From Mageeibacillus sp. UBA5439 (GTDB lineage: Bacteria; Bacillota; Clostridia; Saccharofermentanales; DTU023): DNA of 7,135 nucleotides. This document shows, one piece after another, positions 1-5,350 of the stretch. Position 1 is the stretch's first letter. Each line of letters begins with the position of its first letter. The notes beneath the pieces are model-generated. The model was not told where the DNA came from and did not search any database. It worked only from the letters and a program-made list of their open reading frames with translations. A program made the translations under genes and the position numbers. Location of the stretch: positions 5,294-12,428 of the forward strand of contig DIRJ01000004.1 in NCBI GenBank assembly GCA_002427505.1, written 5' to 3'.

Positions 1-82
1 ATATTCGGAATTGTCAACTAGCAAAATTTCAGAATCAATCAATACTATTGTGGTGTAATTTACAAAAAGTAAAATTAGTGTA

Positions 83-112
83 CCAAGTATTGCATATAAA
101 TGCAATACTTGG
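83..112. repeat. Perfect inverted repeat, 13-bp arms
   Basis: The arms CCAAGTATTGCAT (83-95) and ATGCAATACTTGG (100-112) are exact reverse complements around a 4-base ATAA spacer. No T-run follows on the + strand, so it is not a standard terminator in that direction. On the - strand T-rich sequence begins only after several bases, which makes a terminator for a leftward transcript weak. It could instead be a dyad operator or a 3' hairpin for a gene ending near base 58. It is unrelated in sequence to the 35-bp repeat family. Confidence 0.6.
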
Positions 113-213
113 ACTAAAAGATTTCGTAAAATTCAAAATTAGTCTTTCAGCTCCGCACTGAAGCTGGGAAAATAGATAAATTGACTTTTCAGCCAGCCCT
201 CAGAGCAGGCCCA

Positions 214-282
214 GTGCATGCTTTGGTGCCAGGCACGATTCCATGCACTGCATGCTTTGGTGCCAGGCACGATTCCATGCAC
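214..282 (+). repeat. REP-like 35-bp element, two tandem copies
   Basis: Copy one (214-248) reads GTGCATG-CTTTG-GTGCC-A-GGCAC-GATTC-CATGCAC. Copy two (249-282) is identical apart from lacking the first G. The outer (GTGCATG/CATGCAC) and inner (GTGCC/GGCAC) arms pair; the 5-base cores CTTTG and GATTC do not pair well and give the element a direction. The pair sits about 60 bases before the acetyltransferase ribosome binding site, in the same orientation as that gene. The reverse complement encodes the false peptide start MESCLAPKHA. Confidence 0.9.
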
Positions 283-355
283 AGATTTGTTTTAGAATAT
301 AGATGTTGAAAGAGACGGCGAGTAAGACTTTTACTTGTTTAACAGAAGGTGATTT

Positions 356-883
356 ATGGATTGCTGTGAGTTGCGAAAAGCTGATGCCGGCATGTTGGCT
401 GCGATTGAAATTATGCGTCAGGAGTACATTGATGCCGGCAGCGAGATAGTCGGGGCAGGTCCGCTCTATCGGATGGCTTCGATTGATGAATGGTGGGATT
501 TTACTAAGAAACTGGAGGACCCGTCTACCGTGCCGGAAAACTGGGTGGTCAGTGAGCAGTTTGTCTATCAGAGGAAATCCGACGGTAAGATTCTTGGAAT
601 GATCCAGTTTCGCCACTACTTTAACGCTTTTTTGGAGATATACGGTGGCCATATAGGTTACTCAGTACGCCCGAGTGAGAGAAGAAAAGGTTACGCCACA
701 AGGATGCTGGCTGCATGCTTGCTCGTTTGCCGGGATTTTGGTTTGGAACGAGTGCTGATCACCTGTGATCAGAACAACGAAGGCAGCCGTCGCACGATTC
801 TTGCTAACGGGGGTGTCTATGAGAAAAGCGTCTATAAAGTGCCGGAAAATGTTTACCTGCAGCGCTACTGGATAGAACTTTAG
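356..883 (+). CDS. GNAT-family N-acetyltransferase
   Basis: This 175-residue protein is a cytosolic GNAT acetyltransferase, expected to move an acetyl group from acetyl-CoA to an amine; the substrate is unknown. The acetyl-CoA pyrophosphate loop (motif A) is visible as IGYSVRPSERRKGYATRML at residues 100-118, with the R-R-K-G-Y-A core. Motif B follows (ITCDQNNEGS at 135-144, then a G-G near 152). The N-terminal half, with PLYRM and WW near 36-47, resembles the larger COG3981-type 'predicted acetyltransferases'. The ATG is set by AGAAGG at 344-349, 6 bases upstream. No convincing promoter was found: the tandem repeat at 214-282 fills the likely promoter region. No intrinsic terminator follows; a repeat element begins 23 bases after the stop. 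Family is confident, substrate is not. Confidence 0.9.
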   Translation: MDCCELRKADAGMLAAIEIMRQEYIDAGSEIVGAGPLYRMASIDEWWDFTKKLEDPSTVPENWVVSEQFVYQRKSDGKILGMIQFRHYFNAFLEIYGGHIGYSVRPSERRKGYATRMLAACLLVCRDFGLERVLITCDQNNEGSRRTILANGGVYEKSVYKVPENVYLQRYWIEL

Positions 884-906
884 AGCTGCAGCATGCGGGT
901 GCTCTT

Positions 907-958
907 GTGCATGTTTTGGTGCCAGGCACGATTCCATGCACGGCACGATTCCAGGCAG
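907..958 (+). repeat. REP-like element plus duplicated right half
   Basis: A complete element (907-941; left core TTTTG instead of CTTTG) is followed immediately by a second copy of only its right half (942-958, GGCACGATTCCAGGCAG), differing at two of 17 positions. It starts 23 bases after the acetyltransferase stop codon and is oriented with that gene. No T-run follows, so it is not a classical terminator although it could form a strong hairpin. Confidence 0.88.
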
Positions 959-1006
959 ATGAAGTGAAAAAATAGTGCGGTTTCGGTCTTTTTGTAACAG
1001 ATCCGG

Positions 1007-1034
1007 TTGCAAAAGAGAACTTTTGCTGTATGCT
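1007..1034 (+). promoter_or_regulatory. Candidate promoter with hairpin in its spacer, for the DUF4190 gene
   Basis: A TTGCAA box (1007-1012) and a TATGCT box (1029-1034) are 16 bases apart, each matching the sigma-A consensus at four of six positions. A perfect 7-bp inverted repeat, GCAAAAG (1009-1015) and CTTTTGC (1020-1026), lies between and partly over the boxes, so a repressor could bind there. The predicted start would leave a leader of roughly 100 bases before the DUF4190 ATG. The boxes are imperfect and this is tentative. Confidence 0.35.
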
Positions 1035-1142
1035 TTATTTAAGTGAAATTGCGATCTAAATCTCACTAATTCCATGTCGACTTTAAAAAAAGATCTCAGC
1101 AGACTATGCAATGATCGCTGGACGTAATAGGAGGTAAGACCT

Positions 1143-1751
1143 ATGAATGATCTTAATCAAAATGCTTCTCAGCCTGAACCACAGCCGCCGCCGCAAGTGC
1201 CCGAGCAGCCCCAATACCAGCCGCCGGTGCAAGCAGCTGAACAGCCACAATACCAGCCTCCGCAGTATCAACAAGCTCCATACCCGCAGCCTCAGCAACC
1301 CGCTCCTGACTATCAGCAGCAAAATGCACAGGCCGGCAGGGACCCATATGCTCAGGGCCAGTTTTCCGGTCAGCATATGCAATACCAGCAGCCGCCTTCC
1401 TACGGGCAGGATCCTTATCCGCAACCGGCAAGAAATAGTGGCAAGGCAGTCGCATCCTTGGTTCTTGGCATTTTATCGCTGATAATGAGCTTTTTTGCTG
1501 CTACCTTGGTAATCGGAATACTCGGTTTTCTGTTAGGTATAGTCGCCGTTATTCTTGGTGTGATAGGACGCAAGGAAACAATGCAAAGCCGCGGACAAAT
1601 CGGTGGTTCCGGTATGGCCACAGCCGGGCTTATTATGGGTATCATCGGAATTATTGTTAATCTGGTCGTCGTGATTTCCTGTCTGGCCTGCTATGGCTGG
1701 CTGAGCAGGGAAGTTCCGTATGATGACTGGTACCGGGATTTCATTGAATAA
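1143..1751 (+). CDS. DUF4190-domain membrane protein with Pro/Gln/Tyr-rich N-terminus
   Basis: This 202-residue protein has two parts. Residues 1-95 are low-complexity, rich in Pro, Gln and Tyr, with EQPQYQPP repeated at 21-28 and 33-40, and are probably disordered and cytoplasmic. Residues 100-184 match the DUF4190 pattern: a Gly-rich hydrophobic hairpin (about 102-142), a basic loop with RKE at 143-145, then GMATAGLIMGIIGI and a further membrane segment to about 180. A short acidic and aromatic tail follows (185-202). Function of the family is unknown. AGGAGGT at 1129-1135, 7 bases before the ATG, fixes the start. The Lgt-like gene begins 11 bases after the stop, so the two are probably co-transcribed. 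V-I-S-C (177-180) at the end of the last membrane segment resembles a lipobox, but it is internal. Confidence 0.85.
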   Translation: MNDLNQNASQPEPQPPPQVPEQPQYQPPVQAAEQPQYQPPQYQQAPYPQPQQPAPDYQQQNAQAGRDPYAQGQFSGQHMQYQQPPSYGQDPYPQPARNSGKAVASLVLGILSLIMSFFAATLVIGILGFLLGIVAVILGVIGRKETMQSRGQIGGSGMATAGLIMGIIGIIVNLVVVISCLACYGWLSREVPYDDWYRDFIE

Positions 1752-1762
1752 AAGCTTGCCTT

Positions 1763-2572
1763 ATGTCTCTGCTTTTTTTCATTAGTTTCATTAAACCCTT
1801 TGTTTCCGTAGGTCGGCTAAGCTTGCCGACTTACGGCATTATGATGGTTCTGGCTTTTATCGTTGCCGGCTTTATTTTCTATCTTCTGGCGCCTCGCGCC
1901 GACTTACCGCGGGCGGATGCTTTTAATCTTCTTGCCCTGATTATGGTCGGCGGGGTGGTCGGTGCCAAAGTGTTCTATCTTCTAACTTTAATTCCTTATT
2001 GGCGTGCGATTGCAGCAGCTGGCTGGCAGGCAGCACTCGAGCTGATCGCCAGCGGTGGCATGGTGTTTTATGGTGGATTGCTGGGCGGCCTCCTGATGCT
2101 GGCCGGCTATCTGCGCAAGTACAAACTGCCCTTTCTGCCGACTCTGGATATTGCCGCTGCAGCACTGCCGGCAGGGCATGCGATCGGGCGGCTGGGTTGC
2201 TTCAGCGTGGGTTGCTGCTACGGCCTTCCCTCCAAACACGGCATTTTGATGCCACACTCACTGATTGCGCCGCGCGATGTGCCGCTCGTACCGACACAGC
2301 TGATAGAATCAGCCTTTTGTCTGCTTCTGGCAGTCGTGCTTTATCTGATCCTGAGGAGAAAACCCCGGCCGGGTCTTGTCACAAGTCTTTACCTTGTCGC
2401 TTACAGTATCTTCCGCTTTGTGATCGAGTTCTGGCGGGGGGATGTACTGCGCGGTTTCATCGGGCCCTTTTCACTGTCCCAGTGGATCAGCCTTACGATT
2501 GTTCTGGCGCTAGCGATCTATCGGACCGTGACCTGGCGACGGGGGAAAAAACCCGGCAGGACCGATCGATAA
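1763..2572 (+). CDS. lgt: Lgt-like prolipoprotein diacylglyceryl transferase, noncanonical active site
   Basis: This 269-residue, multi-membrane-segment protein belongs to the Lgt family, which moves diacylglycerol from phosphatidylglycerol onto the lipobox cysteine of prolipoproteins. Seen: LPTYGIM (22-28; Y24 corresponds to the conserved Tyr26), SGGMVFYGGLLGG (97-109), GHAIGRLGCF (138-147) with the expected Arg143, then SVGCCYG (148-154), and a late R218...E222 pair matching the conserved Arg239/Glu243. Three well-known positions differ from E. coli Lgt: His103 is Tyr, Asn146 is Cys and Glu151 is Cys. Such 'GCF..GCCYG' proteins are, to my recollection, a divergent clostridial branch, so the enzyme activity is uncertain. 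There is no good ribosome binding site in the 11 bases after the DUF4190 stop, suggesting translational coupling. The start fits the usual distance to the Tyr-Gly motif. The gene symbol denotes the family only. Confidence 0.82.
   Translation: MSLLFFISFIKPFVSVGRLSLPTYGIMMVLAFIVAGFIFYLLAPRADLPRADAFNLLALIMVGGVVGAKVFYLLTLIPYWRAIAAAGWQAALELIASGGMVFYGGLLGGLLMLAGYLRKYKLPFLPTLDIAAAALPAGHAIGRLGCFSVGCCYGLPSKHGILMPHSLIAPRDVPLVPTQLIESAFCLLLAVVLYLILRRKPRPGLVTSLYLVAYSIFRFVIEFWRGDVLRGFIGPFSLSQWISLTIVLALAIYRTVTWRRGKKPGRTDR
1806..1836 (+). other. Strong hairpin inside the start of the Lgt-like gene
   Basis: CCGTAGGTCGGC (1806-1817) pairs with GCCGACTTACGG (1825-1836) over 12 positions with one G-U wobble, around the 7-base spacer TAAGCTT. 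It lies about 43 bases inside the coding sequence (codons 15-25), where the family's 'G...L..YG' motif constrains the protein. As mRNA it would be a stable stem early in translation. Function is unknown and chance is possible. Confidence 0.5.
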
Positions 2573-2580
2573 ATCCAGAC

Positions 2581-2671
2581 CAAACAGCAATTCTGCCTTG
2601 TGCATGCTTTGGTGCCACAAACAGCAATTCTGTCTTGTGCATGCTTTGGTGCCAGGCACAATTCCATGCAC
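2581..2671 (+). repeat. REP-like element with 37-bp tandem duplication of its left half
   Basis: A 37-base unit occurs twice in tandem (2581-2617 and 2618-2654) with one C/T difference: CAAACAGCAATTCTG, then C/T, CTT and the element's left half GTGCATGCTTTGGTGCCA. The second unit runs into the right half to complete a full element at 2637-2671 (GGCACAATTCCATGCAC). The unit's right border falls exactly at the element's centre. The array begins just after the Lgt-like stop codon (2572) and ends 14 bases before a consensus -10 box. Confidence 0.9.
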
Positions 2672-2685
2672 AGCCCTTTCTCCTC

Positions 2686-2691
2686 TATAAT
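2686..2691 (+). promoter_or_regulatory. Consensus -10 box for the nitrilase-family gene
   Basis: TATAAT at 2686-2691 is a perfect sigma-A -10 hexamer, about 30 bases upstream of the start codon, giving a short leader containing the AAGGAGG ribosome binding site (2707-2713). The -35 region at 17-18 bases spacing (around 2662-2668) falls inside the end of the repeat element and matches TTGACA poorly. The promoter may therefore depend on the repeat's sequence or on an activator. Based on sequence match only. Confidence 0.55.
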
Positions 2692-2721
2692 GTAGATATA
2701 CCCTGGAAGGAGGATGAATCC

Positions 2722-3462
2722 ATGATTATTTCTTTAGCAGCAGGTCTCAGCCTAGATAATGATCTCCAGGCCAATATCAACAGTATGGAAAAGATCCTGG
2801 CTGCAGCCAAAGCCGAGTCTTCCGACCTGGTCCTGTTCGGTGAGGCTTTCCTGCAAGGTTTTGGAGCAATCACTTTCGATTATGAACATGACATCAAGCA
2901 TGTTGCTCTGGGTGTATATAGCCCGGAAATAGCAAGTGTCCGTCAGCTGGCAGCCAAGTATGAGCTTGGCGTCGGTTTCGGTTTTTTTGAAAACAATCAT
3001 AGCGGCATTTTTGCCACTTACCTGATCGTGGATGCGGCGGGCAAAACTGTCGTTAAATATCAGCGCGTCTCACCCGGGGCCTGGATACCGGAGGCCAATG
3101 CGGAGTATCGTCTGGGCAAAGAGTTTCACGTCTTTGATTTCGCCGGCAAGCGCTTTGCCGTGATGGTCTGCGGCGACTTTTGGGAAGATGATCTGCTGGA
3201 CCTGATTGTCGGACTGGATCCGCTGGTCGATGCCTTCCTCTGGCCGGTGCACTGCGACTACACAGTAGAAACATGGGCTGCGGGTGAGCACGAAGCCTAC
3301 CGGCAACGCAGCCAAATCCTGGCCCAACCGGTCTTTTTTGTCAATAATCTGCGCCGGGCTGACAAGGAAGCAAAGGGCGGTGCCTATGTCTGGCAGCAGG
3401 GGCGGGAACTGGCTGCCCTGGAACCGGGTCGTGCAGGTTTCCTAAGCTACAATTTCAAATAG
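2722..3462 (+). CDS. Nitrilase-superfamily carbon-nitrogen hydrolase
   Basis: This 246-residue protein is a cytosolic amidohydrolase of the nitrilase superfamily, which cleaves C-N bonds of amides, nitriles or carbamoyl compounds with a Glu-Lys-Cys triad. All three are placed as expected: E41 in VLFGEAF, K112 in VVKYQRVSPG and C150 in VMVCGDFWED; E128 in EYRLG may be the second structural Glu. The length is slightly below the usual 260-280, with a short C-terminus. Substrate cannot be read from sequence: the VCGDFW cysteine motif differs from the common C-Y-D-x-R-F-P. The start at 2722 follows AAGGAGG (2707-2713) by 8 bases. The same frame is open without a stop back to 1999 inside the Lgt-like gene, but that upstream part is Cys/Arg-rich nonsense, so the longer 487-residue reading is rejected. 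No intrinsic terminator follows. Confidence 0.87.
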   Translation: MIISLAAGLSLDNDLQANINSMEKILAAAKAESSDLVLFGEAFLQGFGAITFDYEHDIKHVALGVYSPEIASVRQLAAKYELGVGFGFFENNHSGIFATYLIVDAAGKTVVKYQRVSPGAWIPEANAEYRLGKEFHVFDFAGKRFAVMVCGDFWEDDLLDLIVGLDPLVDAFLWPVHCDYTVETWAAGEHEAYRQRSQILAQPVFFVNNLRRADKEAKGGAYVWQQGRELAALEPGRAGFLSYNFK

Positions 3463-3500
3463 TCGAATGTGATTGCCTGTTGTGTCAGCTCTATGAAGTT

Positions 3501-3562
3501 GTGCATGAAAACGTGCCAGGCACGTTTTCATGCACAGTGCGATCAGGCACGATCTCAGGCAC
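3501..3562 (+). repeat. REP-like element, perfect palindrome, plus degenerate half copy
   Basis: Bases 3501-3535 form a perfect palindrome: arms GTGCATGAAAACGTGCC and GGCACGTTTTCATGCAC (17 bp each) around a central A. The outer and inner arms are the same as in the other copies, but the two 5-base cores (AAAAC and GTTTT) are complementary here. A decayed right-half copy, GGCACGATCTCAGGCAC, lies at 3546-3562. It starts 38 bases after the nitrilase-family stop codon. No T-run follows. Confidence 0.92.
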
Positions 3563-3606
3563 AGCCCTCCAGCCTCCCGCGACAAAGCGTAACCGGCCGA
3601 ACAGAT

Positions 3607-3634
3607 TTAGCGGCATGGCTTCTGTTAATATACT
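3607..3634 (+). promoter_or_regulatory. Weak candidate promoter for the pirin gene
   Basis: TATACT at 3629-3634 matches the -10 consensus at five of six positions and lies about 35 bases before the pirin ATG, a typical distance. The best -35 candidate at 16 bases spacing, TTAGCG (3607-3612), is poor. Tentative. Confidence 0.3.
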
Positions 3635-3668
3635 GATGTCAGGTAAATGATGGTTCAGGAGGGCTTGA

Positions 3669-4523
3669 ATGGATAGAAAAATAAGACAAAAAGTTACCGG
3701 TTTTACCACCCGGGATGGTGCCGGTGTTAAATTGGTTCGGGTCCTTGGACATAGCACAGTAGAGGCTTTCGATCCTTTTTTAATGTTGGATTCTTTTGAC
3801 AGCCGCAATCCGGAAGATTATATTGCAGGTTTTCCGCGGCATCCGCATCGGGGTATTGAGACAATTACATATATGAGCGCAGGTGAGATGGTGCACAGGG
3901 ACAGTCTCGGCAACAGCGGCGTGATCCGTGACGGCCAGGTCCAGTGGATGACGGCGGGTTCAGGCATTATGCACGAGGAGATGCCGCAAGCGGTCGAACG
4001 CATGCTCGGCGTGCAGATTTGGCTGAATCTCCCGGCCCAAGACAAGATGGTTCCGCCTGCCTACCATTCAATCGAGGCTGATCAAATCATCGACCTGCCG
4101 GTCGCAGGCGGCAAGGTCCGCCTAATCTCAGGTCGCTACGGCGAGCATGAAGCCTTCCGGGGAGAGTATATTGATGCCCACTTTTATTCGATTCAGCTGG
4201 AAGCCGGTGCCGGGCTGACGCTGGAAGTGCCGGAGGGTCACAGCGCCTATCTCTTTACCCTGGTCGGTGACGCAGTGATTGCGGACGAACTGATTGAGGA
4301 AAAAACGGCTGTTTCTACGACTGATGGTGTGTCTTTGACGGTCGCTGCAGCAGATCAGCCGATCGAACTGCTCTATTTAAGTGCGCCGCGCCTGGACGAG
4401 GAAGTTGCCTGGGGCGGACCGATCGTGATGGCAAGCCAGGCCGATCTCAAGCAGGCCTTTGTGGACCTTCGCACCGGCAACTTTATCCAGGATGAAATTG
4501 TCGCTGACGAAAAAATGAATTAA
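3669..4523 (+). CDS. Pirin-family bicupin protein
   Basis: This 284-residue protein is a pirin, an iron-binding two-cupin protein; bacterial members include quercetin 2,3-dioxygenases and redox-linked regulators. The N-terminal cupin carries the four expected metal ligands: H58 and H60 in FPRHPHRGIET, and H102 and E104 in GSGIMHEEMP, one or two positions from the human pirin ligands (His56, His58, His101, Glu103). The usual pirin signatures are present: FDPFLMLD (34-41), HRDSLGNSG (76-84) and VQIWLNLP (115-122). A second, degenerate cupin follows (about 170-240). The start follows AGGAGGG (3657-3663) by 5 bases. Length is normal. It sits between a nitrilase-family and a nitroreductase gene on the same strand. 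Repeat elements start 10 bases after the stop. The family is confident; quercetinase activity is only a possibility. Confidence 0.93.
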   Translation: MDRKIRQKVTGFTTRDGAGVKLVRVLGHSTVEAFDPFLMLDSFDSRNPEDYIAGFPRHPHRGIETITYMSAGEMVHRDSLGNSGVIRDGQVQWMTAGSGIMHEEMPQAVERMLGVQIWLNLPAQDKMVPPAYHSIEADQIIDLPVAGGKVRLISGRYGEHEAFRGEYIDAHFYSIQLEAGAGLTLEVPEGHSAYLFTLVGDAVIADELIEEKTAVSTTDGVSLTVAAADQPIELLYLSAPRLDEEVAWGGPIVMASQADLKQAFVDLRTGNFIQDEIVADEKMN

Positions 4524-4533
4524 GCAGTATACA

Positions 4534-4621
4534 GCATGGTTTGGTGCATGGTTTGGTGCCAGGCACGATTCTATGCATTAGTATCGAGTGCATGGTTTGG
4601 TGCCAGGCACGATTCCATGCA
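4534..4621 (+). repeat. REP-like elements, two copies plus duplicated left arm
   Basis: Two near-complete elements, 4544-4577 and 4588-4621, both have left core GTTTG and right core GATTC and both lack the final C; the first has TATGCA for CATGCA. A tandem 12-base duplication of the left arm, GCATGGTTTGGT, occurs at 4534-4545 and 4546-4557. The array fills almost all of the pirin-nitroreductase spacer, leaving only 34 bases for the nitroreductase leader. No -10 box was seen there, so the nitroreductase is probably read through from upstream. Confidence 0.9.
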
Positions 4622-4655
4622 GACAACTTGAGTAAAGTTGGAGAAAGGAAAGTTT

Positions 4656-5228
4656 ATGGATTTTATTGATATTTTGAAAAAACGCAGATCTTATTACGAA
4701 ATTGACCGGAATCTTCCACTGTCAGAGGAGAAGATTTTTCAGACGATTGAGGACGTGCTGTACAATGTGCCGGATGCCAACAATCTGCAAAGCCAGCGTG
4801 TGGTCGTGGCTGTAGGTGAGCATCAGGACAAACTCTGGGATGCGATTTACGATGCTTTCGGCGGCAAAGTCAAACGCGAAAAGATTGACAGCTTCAAGGC
4901 CGGCTATGGCACGATCCTCTTCTATTATGATGGAAAAACCATAAAGGAGGCGCAGGAGCGCTTCCCCCGCTATGCCGAAAACTTTCCGACTTGGGCCAAT
5001 CAGTCGAACGGCATGCTGCAGCACAGCATCTGGCTGGCCCTGCGCGAGCTCGGCCTTGGTGCCAGCCTGCAGCACTATAATCCGGTAATTGATGACGCCC
5101 TGCGCGAGCTTTTCGACATCCCCGAGGACTGGGTGCTGATCGCACAGATGCCTTTCGGCAATATCCTGGAAGAGCCGGAGGCAAAAGATAAAATTGATAT
5201 CCGCGAGCGCATGAAAGTCTTTAAGTAA
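4656..5228 (+). CDS. Nitroreductase-family protein (CinD/Frm2/Hbn1-like)
   Basis: This 190-residue flavoprotein belongs to the FMN-dependent nitroreductase family, nearest to the short CinD/Frm2/Hbn1 branch, which reduces nitro compounds or quinones and in lactococci is copper-induced. Seen: the N-terminal RRSYYEID (10-17), NNLQSQR (42-48) in place of the usual FNSQSSR, the branch hallmarks AGYGTILFY (82-90) and SLQHYNP (137-143), and WVLIAQMPFG (159-168). The ATG at 4656 is preferred over a TTG 18 bases earlier because AGGA (4646-4649) is 6 bases upstream and the protein then begins at the usual MDFIDILKKRRS. It probably acts as a cytosolic homodimer. Asp40 replaces the Ser commonly seen before the NSQ motif. 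It ends in the window's only clear intrinsic terminator. Confidence 0.92.
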   Translation: MDFIDILKKRRSYYEIDRNLPLSEEKIFQTIEDVLYNVPDANNLQSQRVVVAVGEHQDKLWDAIYDAFGGKVKREKIDSFKAGYGTILFYYDGKTIKEAQERFPRYAENFPTWANQSNGMLQHSIWLALRELGLGASLQHYNPVIDDALRELFDIPEDWVLIAQMPFGNILEEPEAKDKIDIRERMKVFK

Positions 5229-5274
5229 AAAGGACACACACTTGGCCTTGCTATAAAATCAATCAGAACAGAAG

Positions 5275-5309
5275 AAGGGGGAAGCTCAGTTATCGAGATC
5301 CCCCTTTTT
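5275..5309 (+). terminator. Intrinsic terminator after the nitroreductase gene
   Basis: AAGGGGGA pairs with TCCCCCTT, and CTC pairs with GAG across a small internal bulge, around a 7-base loop; TTTTT follows at 5305-5309. It starts about 46 bases after the nitroreductase stop and lies between convergent transcription units. On the - strand the following sequence is only moderately T-rich, so back-to-back termination is possible but weaker. Confidence 0.85.
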
Positions 5310-5350
5310 GCATCATCATATCACTGGAAAAAACCAGATAAATTATGCCT

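Larger units (their letters stand above)
1..355. other. AT-rich intergenic leader without a convincing gene
   Basis: No gene is supported in this 355-base stretch. Bases 1-180 are clearly more AT-rich than the genes that follow, which may mark a junction with different DNA. It holds a perfect 13-bp-arm hairpin (83-112), two tandem copies of the window's 35-bp repeat (214-282), and the acetyltransferase ribosome binding site (AGAAGG, 344-349). Short open frames touch the left edge on both strands: + strand to a TAA at 56-58, and - strand from an in-frame stop near base 76 leftwards. Either could be the tail or start of a neighbour outside the window, but they are too short to call. Confidence 0.6.

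Noticed and set aside
2..58. C-terminal end of a + strand gene entering from the left
   Set aside because: Only 18 codons before TAA, Ser/Ile-rich with no recognisable motif; the - strand is also open here.
200..652. 150-residue - strand open frame
   Set aside because: Antisense shadow of the acetyltransferase; its end is translated repeat sequence (MESCLAPKHA).
662..1111. 149-residue - strand open frame
   Set aside because: Overlaps the acetyltransferase and a repeat copy; includes the same repeat-derived peptide and no domain.
1104..1455. Several 100-residue frames over the start of the DUF4190 gene
   Set aside because: Shadows produced by the Pro/Gln-rich repetitive coding sequence; the + strand frame at 1143 has the ribosome binding site and family domain.
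1999..2721. In-frame upstream extension of the nitrilase-family gene to a 487-residue protein
   Set aside because: It overlaps the Lgt-like gene in another frame, is Cys/Arg/Ser-rich with no domain, runs through repeat copies, and the AAGGAGG site plus family start fit the ATG at 2722.
3501..3535. Classical intrinsic terminator
   Set aside because: The hairpin is excellent but no T-run follows on either strand.
214..4621. CRISPR array
   Set aside because: Repeats are of near-constant length but are dispersed between genes without regular spacers and no cas genes are present.
4638..4655. TTG start for the nitroreductase gene
   Set aside because: The ATG at 4656 has a well-spaced ribosome binding site and gives the usual family N-terminus.
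4722..5237. 171-residue - strand open frame
   Set aside because: Antisense to the strongly supported nitroreductase gene; no domain pattern or ribosome binding site.
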